DNA of 17,164 bases. Origin: DAOTUB01 sp034437455 (lineage in GTDB: Bacteria > Chloroflexota > Anaerolineae > B4-G1). Below the pieces are notes generated by a model. It did not search any database and had not been told where the DNA came from. It saw only the letters and a program-made list of their open reading frames with translations. Position numbers and translations under genes: made by a program. The DNA is taken from NCBI GenBank assembly GCA_034437455.1, contig DAOTUB010000011.1, positions 1-17,164 on the forward strand, in the 5' to 3' direction. Positions 1 to 8,268 of this stretch are shown here, piece by piece; position 1 is the first letter of the stretch, and each line of letters starts with the position of its first letter.

Positions 1-26
1 AAAAAGCCGTGTTTCCCCTCGGCTTT
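1..26 (-). terminator. Rho-independent terminator of the defence operon
   Basis: On the minus strand a stem AAAGCCG/CGGCTTT (arms at 20-26 and 3-9, 10-nt loop) runs straight into TTTTT at the window edge. It lies about 35 nt after the stop codon of the DUF1998 helicase, where the operon would be expected to end. The plus strand has no T-tract after its arm, so the signal points to minus-strand termination. The stem is only 7 bp, and the sequence beyond position 1 cannot be seen. Confidence 0.6.
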
Positions 27-59
27 CCTGCTCTCATTTGGCTGTTTTGCCAGAGCTTC

Positions 60-3000
60 TCACCCTCTCAAGCGCGCCGCCAGGTCAGCAAGTCCGGCTT
101 CTGATTTCCCGGCTCGCACCACGACGACACGGTAACCCAGCGCCTTGAGTCGTCTCCGCTTGCGCCGGTCTGCCTCCTGCACGTAATCTCGATAGTGCGG
201 CGAACCGTCGACAAAGACGACGATGCGCGGCTCGTAGAAAAAATCTGCGATCGCCAGTGGCTCATCGCCGTCGTAGAGCACCTTCTGTGCCACATCGGGC
301 AGCGGTAGGCCCCTTTCGCGAATGGTCTGTAGTACCTCTCGTTCTAGATCAGATTGACACTGCGTCACCAGTGCCTTGAAGCGTTCCTCTGATACCACCG
401 GTGTCACCGTCAACGGATGTGTCCGACCGGTACGGTCGGCGTTACCCCCATTTCCCAGCGCCTGCAGCCAGGGCAATACCAGCGTCCGGTCTAACAGTGC
501 GTGAGCGCGCTGGTTGTAGAAACTGAGGAGACAAGCGTAGCACGCCTTCTGACAGCCGCCCTCGGGGTCGCCCTCGTGGAGCAGCTCGCGCGCCCGCGCG
601 ACCATTGTGGCAAGCCTCCCTGGCTCCGCCAACGAGGCCAGCACGCCGCTGCCGCCCACCGTCGTCTCGTAGAGCACGATCCGATAAGGGGCGCTATTGG
701 CGTCGGGTGAAGGGACCAGAAATTCATTTATCTCCCGCTCGTCCAGGTTGAATGCCACCGTCAGCGCCCGCGCCAGCGTGTGTGACAGCGTTGTATAGAA
801 AGCTTCAACCTGGTCCTCGGCGATGTCTTCCGGCAGTGGTACGTCGAACAGCGCCAGGTCGCTCTGGATCGTGGTGGTCAGCCAGAGATTGCGCCTCAGA
901 TCCTCAGGGTGGGCATTGCGAGGACATTGCCCCTGCTTCTCGTGCGTGTAGACGTGCTTCTCATCGGCCCCTCCAACAGAAAAGGGAAGCGAAGCGTCTC
1001 CCTCGCCGATCAACCAGCGATGGCACTTTTGGCACAAGATGAAGCCTCGTGGATCACCCTCTTGCTCGCGTTGGCCCCGGTTGACCCGCAACACCTCGCC
1101 ACCGTGCTCCAGCGTCAGGGTAAACGCCGAGCCGCCGTTGGCGTTGACCTGGTACGCTTGCCGTTTGCCCCCGGCCCGGTAGTGGGACGTGATCTCGTAA
1201 CCCAGGCGCAGCCGCTCCTCTTCGTCGGCGGTGATGCGGGCGCGCCGCTGGGCGTACATATCCGTCAACGCCATGCCAGCTATGGGATGCCGACCACGCA
1301 AATCCTGCCCGCAGGCGCAGACCGCGCGGTTGATCTCCTCCTGACCCACACAAGCCCGCTGGCAGACCGGGCAGATCAACACCGGCTCGACGTCGAGCTC
1401 CGTGTCCGGCTGCGACGTTGACCCGGTCACTCGGCGCCGACGCGGCCGGGCGTGGGTAATCTCGTACCGCTCGCCGCCATAGTAGACAAAGTTACCCGGT
1501 GCGTATTCGGTCAGGGCGATGTCTGGATCGCGCGCCATCTCGTTCTCGCGGTCGTCAAAGGCCAGGGCCGTGGCCTGGGGGGGGAAGGCGTAGCCAGGTA
1601 GAAAGCCCTCGCCGCCCAGATAGCGGTAGAGATACCAGTCGCGTTGGCCATCGCGCATTGCCTGGAGCTTGCGTTCAATCACCACCCGGCGTCGATTCAG
1701 GTTGTGATCCACGTGTTCCTCGCCCAGTTTGCGATTGATGGCCTCCCGCTCGGCGTCCAGGCGCACGTATTCATCGCGCCAACGGTTCATCGCACCGTCC
1801 AGCGCTTCGAGGAACCCGCGCACTTGCTCCTCGATGAAGGCCCGGTCGAACCACTCGAAGCCTTCGGCGCTGTCAATCTCCTCGGCAAAGGCCTCCTCCA
1901 CCGCCGCGACGATGGCGTCAAAGTGATGCTCAATGCCCGCCTGATAGGCCATTCGCCAGTCAGCGTAGAACGGGAACCGTTCTCGAGCGAGGTCTAATAG
2001 CTCGCTGGCCCGGCTGGGCAATTTCTGAGTTCCCTTCAACCCCATCGTCTCCATCACCAGGGCGTGGACGTGGGCGCGGATCAGAGCCTCGTTGTCCAGT
2101 CGAAAACGCGGCGCGGCGATGGCGCCAGCGATCATCTTCTCCGGGAAGCGGTAGAAATACTGGTCGTGGGGGCCGCGCGACGAACCTACACCGGCAAAGA
2201 CGGTGATCAGGGCCGGCTGCCCACTGCGCCCGGCCCGTCCGGCCCGCTGGGCGTAGTTGGAGGGGCTGGGCGGTACGTTGCGCAGCGTGACGGCGTTGAG
2301 GTGGCCGATGTCGATGCCCAGTTCCATCGTCGGGGTGCAGACCAGCACGTTGAGCGGGTCCTCCTCGTCGCGGAAGCGAAGCTCGATCTCGCGCCGCTCC
2401 TCGCCTTCGACCTGACCGGAGTGTTCCTCAGCCCGGACCGGCACGGCCTCACCCAACGGCGTGGCATAGACCTGGCGGAAGTAGTTGTGGGTCAGGTCGC
2501 GCTCCTCCAGCGTGGTACGGCAGGTGGAGCGGGTGCAGACCCTCAGTGTGCGGAAGCGATGGACGCTGCCGCATTTCGGGCAGCGCCACTGTTTGGCGTG
2601 GGGATCGGCCCACAGAAGCAGGTCAGGGCTGACCATCCAGATGTCATAACGCTGCTTGCTGTAGTAGGGTGAGATCGAACGTTGGACGAGGAACCCGGCA
2701 TCCGGCGCGCCCAGTTTCTCTACCGTTTGGGTGACTAGATCGACGGCCTCAGCGTGTTCCAACGGATGTCGTTTATCCGCCGGATCGCCGAGGGCATCAA
2801 AGACACGCTTGACCCACGCGACCGGCTGGGTGTTGGTGCTGGTCAAGCGGTAGATGGTGTTGGGGTAGCCATGCTTGGCAGTGTCGCTGTAGCCGATAGG
2901 CCCGCGGAAAGTCTGGTCGTGGACGTAGGCGGCCTGGTTGAGCTTGTCGATCACGTTCCGCTCGAACTTTTGGGGTTCCAGAATGGCTTCGTGGGGCAGA

Positions 3001-5237
3001 GCGTGTCGTTTGCGCATCAGGTCCATCAACCCCAGCAGGAGGTCATAGCGCAGATCGGCGTCCAGATTGGCCATCAAAGGCACATCGGCCCAGAACAGAT
3101 CGGACTCCGCGCAGGTGTCTAGGCCATAGTAGCCCACTCCCAGCAACCCCACGTCCTCCAGGTTCTGATGGGTGCGCCGGTGGGTGCCGCCCAATTCCCA
3201 CAGGGCGACGAACTGGAGGTAACGGCGGTAGCGCTCCTCGGCCTGATAATCCAGCTTGAACTGGCTCTTGCTCCGGCGGAAGGGGGGTAGAATGTCGTGG
3301 CGCTGCTGGGCCTCGAAAAGCAAGGCGCCGACGTCCTCCAATCGCGCGGCGTGTTCTCCGCTCACGTGACCGTTCTCCCTCAGCGCGGTGTAGAGCGTCT
3401 GGCGGAAGGTGAAGCGACGGTGGAGGCTGTTCATGTGCGCCGCCTGGAGCGCGGTATCCTGCCGGTTGTCGGAGAAGGCGATTACCTTGTTTGCATCTCT
3501 GGGCAGCGACTGCACCTGAGCGTTGACCAGTACATCGGTGGCGGTGGAGCGGCCCACGGAACCGAAGGTGAAGAGCTTGTTGTACTCGCGTGAGCGCCGG
3601 TCGTGGACGATGCCACAAGAGGGACAGAGCAGGAACGGCGCAGGCAGAAAAGTGACGGGACGCTTCTCCTGATGACCACAGTCGCTATTGAGACGGGCGC
3701 AGGTCGGGCAAAGGGTGCGCTGCTGCGGGACGACGTCCTGATAGCCCTTCTTGCCGCCGCGCACCTTGCCGGTGGACGTGAGCCAGTTGTCAGGCAGCTC
3801 GATCTCCGGTTGATTTGCCAGGATGTAGCCCAGTTGTCCCTGAGCCTCGACGTCGTCCAGGTTGGCCGGGTGCAGATAGCCCTCGTGGTCGACAGCTACG
3901 CTCCAGTACTCCTGCCCGCAGGCGCGGCAAAAGACGAGTGGAAACGTGGCGCGCTCGCGGCCCGCTTCTTCCTGGGCGCAAATGGGACAGATGCGCTCGC
4001 CGCGGTCGTTGAGGTGGGAATCCTCCGCCAGGCAGGCGGCGATGGCCCGGCCCTGGGAGAAAAAGGCGTGGAGTTTGGTGACCGGTAGATCGGCAGATTG
4101 GGTATCAGAGAGCAGGGCCTCTTGAATGTCGGAGAGAGTGGCGTCTAATTCATCGGCGAGTTGATGGATGGTCAGTGGGCCGTCCCGCAAAGCGTCGGCG
4201 ATGGCACGGGTGAGCGGGGGGAGATTGTTAGGCAAGGGCGCGTAGGATTCGGTGACGACGTTTTCGGGCGCAAAGGGCTCGCCAAAGAGACGTTGGGCAA
4301 AGTCGGCCACGGCCTCGGCTGCGCTGACGTCTCCTACGCCCCCGCCAGGGGCCTCCACGGTGGCGCTGGTGGCGATGCAGCGCAGTTTACCGACGGTATG
4401 CGTGTGTTGCTTCAGACGGCGGATCAGTGCGGCGACGTCAGCGCCGCGCTTGCCGGTATAGGTATGCACTTCGTCCAATACCAGGAAGCGGAGCACGCCA
4501 GGCGTGGCGAAAAGCCTGCGGTCTTCGAAGCGGGTGAGCAACAGTTCCAGCATCACGTAGTTGGTCATCAGGATATCCGGCGGTGCAGCCTGGATCTCCT
4601 CACGGGAGAGGATCTCGCTATCGTAGGGTTGCTCGCGACCGGTAGCGTGTCGGTACTGGACTAGCGCCTCCTCTGGATTGAGGACCACGTCGCCGGTGTA
4701 GCGGGCGATGGTCAGACCGGCGCCGTGCAGCCGCCGGGCAAAGTCGTCGTACTGGGAATTGGCCAGGGCGTTCATCGGGTAGACGATGACGGCCTTGATC
4801 CCTCGGACCCCTTGCTCGCGCATCCGCAGCGCCTGGGAGACGATAGGGATGCCAAAAGCGAAGGATTTGCCGGAGCCAGTGCCGGTGGCGACGACGGCGT
4901 TGGTCCCCTTTCCCTTCCCCCAACCCAGGATGCAGCGGATGGCGGCGGACTGGTGCTGGTAGAGGCTGACGGGCGGCGCGTTGGGATCGTCAGGATCGGT
5001 GCGAAAGATGGGCGGAGTGTCAGGGTGTAGCAAGCCCTCTTCAACCAGCGTCTGCAATGCGTCGCCTGGCGCGAAAGGGCGAGAGATCTGGACAAAGGGC
5101 GGTTTCCAGAGCAGGGTGCCGCGCTCGATGCGCTCCATCACCCAGTCGCGGATACGCGGGTTCTGGAAGCGTTGGAAGGTGCGGACGTAGGTACGGTAGT
5201 CGTCCTGGACGTTTGCGAGGATGTCAAAGGGATTCAT
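60..5237 (-). CDS. Giant DEAD/DEAH helicase with DUF1998 and C-terminal Vsr/DUF559-like nuclease domain (DruE/DrmA-DrmB-like)
   Basis: A 1725-aa superfamily 2 helicase, presumably an ATP-driven DNA translocase and the effector of the locus. Visible motifs are YQHQ (93-96), Walker A ATGTGSGKS (117-125), DEVH (255-258), SAT (291-293), SDNRQD (589-594), TPTMELGID (968-976) and QRAGRAGR (997-1004). Paired cysteines suggest zinc ribbons near 417/420, 437/440, 510/513, 538/541, about 882 and about 1287. The DUF1998 region has YETTVGGSG (1523-1531) and C1562, C1566, C1569. The last ~95 residues (1631-1725) look like a Vsr/DUF559 nuclease fold: IADF (D1665), VFVDGSPH (D1677, H1681), a basic helix and GYRVVVVR. 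The strong ribosome site GGAGG, 7 nt before ATG, lies inside the upstream gene, and the ATGA overlap implies coupling. The family includes DruE of Druantia, MrfA-like helicases and, more distantly, DISARM DrmA with DrmB. Family placement is firm; which named system it belongs to is inference. Confidence 0.93.
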   Translation of the reverse strand: MNPFDILANVQDDYRTYVRTFQRFQNPRIRDWVMERIERGTLLWKPPFVQISRPFAPGDALQTLVEEGLLHPDTPPIFRTDPDDPNAPPVSLYQHQSAAIRCILGWGKGKGTNAVVATGTGSGKSFAFGIPIVSQALRMREQGVRGIKAVIVYPMNALANSQYDDFARRLHGAGLTIARYTGDVVLNPEEALVQYRHATGREQPYDSEILSREEIQAAPPDILMTNYVMLELLLTRFEDRRLFATPGVLRFLVLDEVHTYTGKRGADVAALIRRLKQHTHTVGKLRCIATSATVEAPGGGVGDVSAAEAVADFAQRLFGEPFAPENVVTESYAPLPNNLPPLTRAIADALRDGPLTIHQLADELDATLSDIQEALLSDTQSADLPVTKLHAFFSQGRAIAACLAEDSHLNDRGERICPICAQEEAGRERATFPLVFCRACGQEYWSVAVDHEGYLHPANLDDVEAQGQLGYILANQPEIELPDNWLTSTGKVRGGKKGYQDVVPQQRTLCPTCARLNSDCGHQEKRPVTFLPAPFLLCPSCGIVHDRRSREYNKLFTFGSVGRSTATDVLVNAQVQSLPRDANKVIAFSDNRQDTALQAAHMNSLHRRFTFRQTLYTALRENGHVSGEHAARLEDVGALLFEAQQRHDILPPFRRSKSQFKLDYQAEERYRRYLQFVALWELGGTHRRTHQNLEDVGLLGVGYYGLDTCAESDLFWADVPLMANLDADLRYDLLLGLMDLMRKRHALPHEAILEPQKFERNVIDKLNQAAYVHDQTFRGPIGYSDTAKHGYPNTIYRLTSTNTQPVAWVKRVFDALGDPADKRHPLEHAEAVDLVTQTVEKLGAPDAGFLVQRSISPYYSKQRYDIWMVSPDLLLWADPHAKQWRCPKCGSVHRFRTLRVCTRSTCRTTLEERDLTHNYFRQVYATPLGEAVPVRAEEHSGQVEGEERREIELRFRDEEDPLNVLVCTPTMELGIDIGHLNAVTLRNVPPSPSNYAQRAGRAGRSGQPALITVFAGVGSSRGPHDQYFYRFPEKMIAGAIAAPRFRLDNEALIRAHVHALVMETMGLKGTQKLPSRASELLDLARERFPFYADWRMAYQAGIEHHFDAIVAAVEEAFAEEIDSAEGFEWFDRAFIEEQVRGFLEALDGAMNRWRDEYVRLDAEREAINRKLGEEHVDHNLNRRRVVIERKLQAMRDGQRDWYLYRYLGGEGFLPGYAFPPQATALAFDDRENEMARDPDIALTEYAPGNFVYYGGERYEITHARPRRRRVTGSTSQPDTELDVEPVLICPVCQRACVGQEEINRAVCACGQDLRGRHPIAGMALTDMYAQRRARITADEEERLRLGYEITSHYRAGGKRQAYQVNANGGSAFTLTLEHGGEVLRVNRGQREQEGDPRGFILCQKCHRWLIGEGDASLPFSVGGADEKHVYTHEKQGQCPRNAHPEDLRRNLWLTTTIQSDLALFDVPLPEDIAEDQVEAFYTTLSHTLARALTVAFNLDEREINEFLVPSPDANSAPYRIVLYETTVGGSGVLASLAEPGRLATMVARARELLHEGDPEGGCQKACYACLLSFYNQRAHALLDRTLVLPWLQALGNGGNADRTGRTHPLTVTPVVSEERFKALVTQCQSDLEREVLQTIRERGLPLPDVAQKVLYDGDEPLAIADFFYEPRIVVFVDGSPHYRDYVQEADRRKRRRLKALGYRVVVVRAGKSEAGLADLAARLRG

Positions 5238-5881
5238 CTGGAAACCTCCATAAGTAGCTCTAATTCCCCTTCATCGCTCAAAAAGTAGAACTGGATGTCG
5301 CTCGCAAGGCTGCCGTAACGCTTCAGCCATAGCACCGGTACCTGCCGATCGTTCCCAAATACGAGGAATGTGGTCAGCGCGCCGGTCCTCTCCAGCAGCC
5401 AGACGTGTTCTGCAATGATAGAGAACTTGGCCGGCGGGAGCCGCTGCCCTCGCACCAGCGTAAAGTACTTGGCGTCGCCGACGATGCTGCCGTCCGGTGA
5501 GACCATATCGAACTCTTTGGGCACGCCGGACGCTTGTCCAGATACCAGCGGTGCGCCAAAGTGGGCGCTCATCACGGAGCGGGCCAGGTCCTCGAAGGCG
5601 CGCGGCGAGAGTTGCTTTTCAGCCTGAGCGAGGACCTCTCGCATTGGGACTTGTCCCGGCGACGCCAGTTGGCCGACGGGCGACTCGTCGGCCCAAAAGA
5701 TCCACTCCCGCCCGCGTTGGTCGCCCCGGATCAGCCTGGAGTGCATCAACCCCTGGGTGAGCAGGTAGACCTGCTGGTGAGATTTGATACCTGTCTCATC
5801 TCGAATCTGGCTATTGGTCGCCCAATCGGGTGAGATGGCCCAGAGGTAGTCTAGGATGCGCTCCTTGTTCGTCTTGTCCAT
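5234..5881 (-). CDS. Winged-helix plus PD-(D/E)XK nuclease-like protein
   Basis: A 215-aa protein that I read as two parts. Residues 1-65 look like a winged helix: ERILDYLW, then TNSQIRDETGIKSHQQVYLL, then a strand ending REWIFW. Residues 88-215 look like a PD-(D/E)XK nuclease with E97 (AFEDLARS), D125 (KEFDMVSPDG) and D136-A-K138 (VGDAKY). All three catalytic positions are present, so it is probably active on DNA, perhaps like Mrr-type or restriction-type endonucleases. Its stop overlaps the giant helicase start by ATGA, and it begins 16 nt after the SEC-C gene, so it belongs to the same transcript. GGAG lies about 4 nt before the ATG, a slightly tight spacing. DISARM uses a PLD nuclease (DrmC) at the comparable place. 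That this protein replaces it is inference. I cannot name a subfamily. Confidence 0.85.
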   Translation of the reverse strand: MDKTNKERILDYLWAISPDWATNSQIRDETGIKSHQQVYLLTQGLMHSRLIRGDQRGREWIFWADESPVGQLASPGQVPMREVLAQAEKQLSPRAFEDLARSVMSAHFGAPLVSGQASGVPKEFDMVSPDGSIVGDAKYFTLVRGQRLPPAKFSIIAEHVWLLERTGALTTFLVFGNDRQVPVLWLKRYGSLASDIQFYFLSDEGELELLMEVSR

Positions 5882-5897
5882 ACCGCTCCCGTCTAGC

Positions 5898-6572
5898 TCA
5901 TCGCTTGCGTCGTCTACGCCTACCCCGTCGCTCTGATGGCCTTACCTCGCGCATCTTGCCCGTCGCTTTGTCGATCACGTATATTGGCTCCTGGCTCACT
6001 CGCGGTTTCCCCAGCACGTCGCCAGCGATCTCGTCCAGCAGCGCCAGCAGCGTCCGCATTCGTAGATCGCTCATCGCCGTCGCCACGAGAGTGCGGCTGC
6101 GCTTGAGCTCGACGTCGCCAAAGCAGAGGATGCCGTACTGACCCTCCACCGGTGGATCTCCAAAGAGGATCCAAAAACCGCTGGTCAGGCTGTCATCCGT
6201 GCAGCGTAGCCGAGGTTCCGCCATCAGTCGCTCGCGGATCAGGTTTCCGTCAACGTCGCGAAAGACCGCTTTTTGAGGTTTGACCAGGCTGAACCCTTTG
6301 TCGGTACCTCCAGGGTTGGGACAAATCGGGCGCCACAGGCGGTTTGGCCGACAACAGTCACGATAGTGCTTGCCGCTGCCACACAGGCAGGGAGACCGAC
6401 CAGGCGAGGTAATGTAGCTGTTCATGGATAACTTTTGGCCCGGCATCTCTGGATCGGGGGCCTCCGGGTCGGGTCGCCAATGCAAAGTCAGGCACAGAAA
6501 ACCGCGATTGGGATCGATTATTCCCGCCAGGTCATCGGGGTCAAGCCGGGGTGGGGTCACGTATCTGGGCAT
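5898..6572 (-). CDS. SEC-C zinc-motif protein with arginine-rich C-terminus
   Basis: A 224-aa protein of unknown function. Residues 60-77 hold a SEC-C motif, CLCGSGKHYRDCC, with C62, C64, C73 and C74. This is the small zinc-binding module first known from the SecA C-terminus and widely used in uncharacterised proteins. The rest is not recognised: a region from 90 to 160 contains FWILFGDPP and YGILCFGDVELKRS. The last ten residues (RRGRRRRRKR) are almost all basic, which suggests nucleic-acid or ribosome binding. The ribosome site before the ATG is weak. It follows a degenerate methylase-tail repeat and precedes the nuclease gene by 16 nt. It could be a zinc-dependent adaptor of the defence complex, but nothing in the sequence proves that. 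Confidence 0.8.
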   Translation of the reverse strand: MPRYVTPPRLDPDDLAGIIDPNRGFLCLTLHWRPDPEAPDPEMPGQKLSMNSYITSPGRSPCLCGSGKHYRDCCRPNRLWRPICPNPGGTDKGFSLVKPQKAVFRDVDGNLIRERLMAEPRLRCTDDSLTSGFWILFGDPPVEGQYGILCFGDVELKRSRTLVATAMSDLRMRTLLALLDEIAGDVLGKPRVSQEPIYVIDKATGKMREVRPSERRGRRRRRKR

Positions 6573-6649
6573 CGTTTATCTGCTCTCTCCGTCCTCTCAT
6601 TCCACAGCAGTGTTTGTACTTTTTTCCGTTGCCGCGTCGCACTTTTCCA

Positions 6650-6745
6650 GTATCCGTCGTTTCGTCCCATACCATCCTTACCGCTTCTCATCCTTCCACC
6701 ATGCGATGGAGAATCACTGAGAAACTGAAAGGATAAAGCCACTGA
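6650..6745 (-). repeat. Degenerate copy D of the methylase 3'-end repeat
   Basis: This stretch aligns, with many substitutions, to the repeat at 9839-9900: TCGTCC-CATAC, then CATCCTTCC, then GCGATGGAGAATCACTGAGAAACTG. It contains both the decayed tail (about 6650-6705) and the spacer with repeated CACTGA motifs (6706-6745). It fills most of the 219-bp gap between the SEC-C gene and the CxC-motif gene. The coding frame is destroyed. I judge it homologous because order and spacing of blocks match the better copies. An alignment score is needed for certainty. Confidence 0.55.
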
Positions 6746-6791
6746 GAAAGCTGTACCTCGCCTGTCTCGCGACTACTCGGTCTCTTCTCTC

Positions 6792-7310
6792 TCACCTGCG
6801 GCGCTTGCGACGTGGCTTTCGTTTCCGCGTTTTCCTCCGTGACTTGGGCGCTGGCCGCGACAAGGGAAACGATCTGGCATCGTCCGCCAGCACCTTTTGC
6901 AACTCGCGATAGGCGGGATGATCGGGGTCAGACGCGGCTCGTTTGACCAGCGCATAGTGCCGCTCTAGCCGGGCCACGTAGTGCGAATCGCTCAACATAA
7001 TTCTCTCCACCAGTTCGAGCAACGCTTCGGCATATTGACTCTGAGGATTCATGGGATCGAGAAATGGTCCCGCCATGTCCTCGTCCCGGTCAAAGCCATA
7101 GCTGATGGAGGCCAGGAAACGTTCAGGCTCCTTCTCCTCCGCGACGTTGAGCATCACCCGCCGACAGTCACAGGCCGGATCGGGGCAGTAGAATTCCAGC
7201 AGGCCGTATGCTCCCACCGGTAGCCCATCTTGCGGAACGAGCAGGTGCATCACGCGTGTCTCTCGCGCTGCCAACTCGGCGTCAACGGCAAAAAATGGAA
7301 CCAGGTGCAT
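6792..7310 (-). CDS. Conserved hypothetical protein with CPDPACDCRR motif and arginine-rich tail
   Basis: A 172-aa protein. The N-terminal half has a beta-rich segment ending YGLLEFYCPDPACDCRRVML (about residues 35-54), with three cysteines spaced like a small metal site. Residues 85-135 are probably helical. The final ~20 residues (from PAPKSRRKTRKRKPRRKRRR) are strongly basic, much like the end of the SEC-C protein next to it. The start ATG has GAGGGGGT about 6 nt upstream. I recall the CDCRRV signature from uncharacterised proteins often labelled SEC-C-like, but I cannot name a function. It is bracketed by two copies of the methylase-tail repeat (6650-6745 and 7315-7520), as if it were an inserted cassette. 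Confidence 0.75.
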   Translation of the reverse strand: MHLVPFFAVDAELAARETRVMHLLVPQDGLPVGAYGLLEFYCPDPACDCRRVMLNVAEEKEPERFLASISYGFDRDEDMAGPFLDPMNPQSQYAEALLELVERIMLSDSHYVARLERHYALVKRAASDPDHPAYRELQKVLADDARSFPLSRPAPKSRRKTRKRKPRRKRRR

Positions 7311-7314
7311 TGCT

Positions 7315-7520
7315 TTACCCCCTCAATTGGCGAGCCAGCCGCCAATCAAACGCCTCCAATACCAACCGCTTCGTTCGATATCCCACGCACCCCGCCTCAT
7401 CCTCGCGCTTCACAATCTGCAATTTCCGAGGTGGAGATTGCTTCGTCGCTCCGCTCCTCGCAATGACAGGAACGAATTGCTCTGGCTGAGCAGTTACTCT
7501 GAATCGCTGAAATGCTGACA
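7315..7520 (-). pseudogene. Copy E of the methylase 3'-end repeat, interrupted by an interspersed repeat
   Basis: The minus strand encodes IVKREDEAGCVGYRTKRLVLEAFD, which matches the methylase C-terminus IVRRKDEEMYGEYRTKRMVLEAFE. The DNA block CAAACGCCTCCAATACCA (7347-7364) is shared almost exactly with 9955-9972. A spacer-like piece GAATCGCTGAAATGCTGA remains at 7501-7518. Between tail and spacer lies an inserted stretch (about 7415-7498) carrying the interspersed repeat described separately. The reading frame continues to a TAA at 7315-7317, only 4 nt before the CxC-motif gene starts. There is no convincing start codon with a ribosome site, so I treat it as a relic rather than a gene. Confidence 0.7.
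7428..7470. repeat. Small interspersed repeat (GATTGCTTCGTCGCTCCGC type)
   Basis: The core GAGATTGCTTCGTCGCTCCG followed by CTCCTCGCAATGACAGG belongs to a short dispersed repeat seen intergenically in many bacterial genomes. On the minus strand it reads as the hallmark peptide VIARSGATKQSP. It sits inside copy E of the methylase-tail repeat, splitting tail from spacer, so it arrived after that copy. It has no coding capacity of its own and would need a mobilising transposase elsewhere. Recognition is from memory of the motif. Confidence 0.6.
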
Positions 7521-7557
7521 AAAGACTAAACGCACTCAAAGACCGCACATCAGCGGT

Positions 7558-8268
7558 TCAATCTCCCCTCTCCAGTTGTGCCATCGCCTCGTCGTAAGTG
7601 ATCTCCCCCACCCGCTGGAGCACGGCCAGGGCAGTCTGGCGCACTCGCCGGTTGGGATCGTGCCGGCCCAGTCGCCAGAAGGTATCGAGCAAGGCAGGTG
7701 ACATCTCACAACCTTCCCTATCATGTGCTTCGTAGACGATGATCATCGCCACGCCGCGGATCTCGGGCTTGGGATCGGCCAACATCTCGTCCAGAACGGC
7801 TGCAATCTGAGGGGCAGCGGTACGGGCAGCGATGGTCGCGGCAATATCGGTCGCGTACTCACGCCGCCGCGCTGCAAAGTTATCGTAGCGGCGACGATAC
7901 CGGAAAGCTTCCAACAGAAATGGGATCAAGTCTGGGTGGCTCAAGCGGGCCATCTCTTCGAAAATGGCCTGTTCTACTACGACGTAGGCGGTTCCGCCAG
8001 CTTCGCGCGTGATGCGCTCCAACTCGATCAGCGTTGGGATGTGTCTCGGCGCGGGACGGCCACTCTTCTTCAACTTACCGACTTGCTCCCACACTACTTC
8101 ACGCTCACGGTCAGGATTTTGCATCGTCTCGCACAGCATCTCCAGCGCCTCTTGATACTGCTGATGGAATCGTAGTTTGACCGAGCGATCGGCGGCAATA
8201 TGCCTCAATCTTTGCAGAACGTCCCTGGCGCTCTTTGAAGAATTGCTCTTGTCTTTTGAGTGGTTCAA
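7558..8268 (-). CDS. HEAT-like repeat protein
   Basis: An all-helical protein of 236 aa from the chosen start. Repeated helix pairs resemble HEAT/Armadillo-like repeats, for example LSHPDLIPFLLEAF, then APQIAAVLDEMLADPKPEIRGVA, then HDPNRRVRQTALAVLQRVGE. Such scaffolds bind proteins or nucleic acids; the partner is unknown. The frame is open up to a GTG at 8340 (260 aa). I prefer the TTG at 8266-8268 because AAAGGAG lies about 10 nt upstream and TTGA overlaps the stop of the small ORF before it. The residues lost by this choice look non-conserved and low in secondary structure. It lies between the toxin-antitoxin pair and tail copy E, in the accessory block of the defence operon. Confidence 0.75.
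   Translation of the reverse strand: MNHSKDKSNSSKSARDVLQRLRHIAADRSVKLRFHQQYQEALEMLCETMQNPDREREVVWEQVGKLKKSGRPAPRHIPTLIELERITREAGGTAYVVVEQAIFEEMARLSHPDLIPFLLEAFRYRRRYDNFAARRREYATDIAATIAARTAAPQIAAVLDEMLADPKPEIRGVAMIIVYEAHDREGCEMSPALLDTFWRLGRHDPNRRVRQTALAVLQRVGEITYDEAMAQLERGD

Noticed and set aside
7318..7340. Similarity of CTCGCCAATTGAG to the 3' end of the GxxExxY gene (CTCGCGAATTGAG)
   Set aside because: The match is only about 12 of 13 bases, in a different reading frame, and could be chance.
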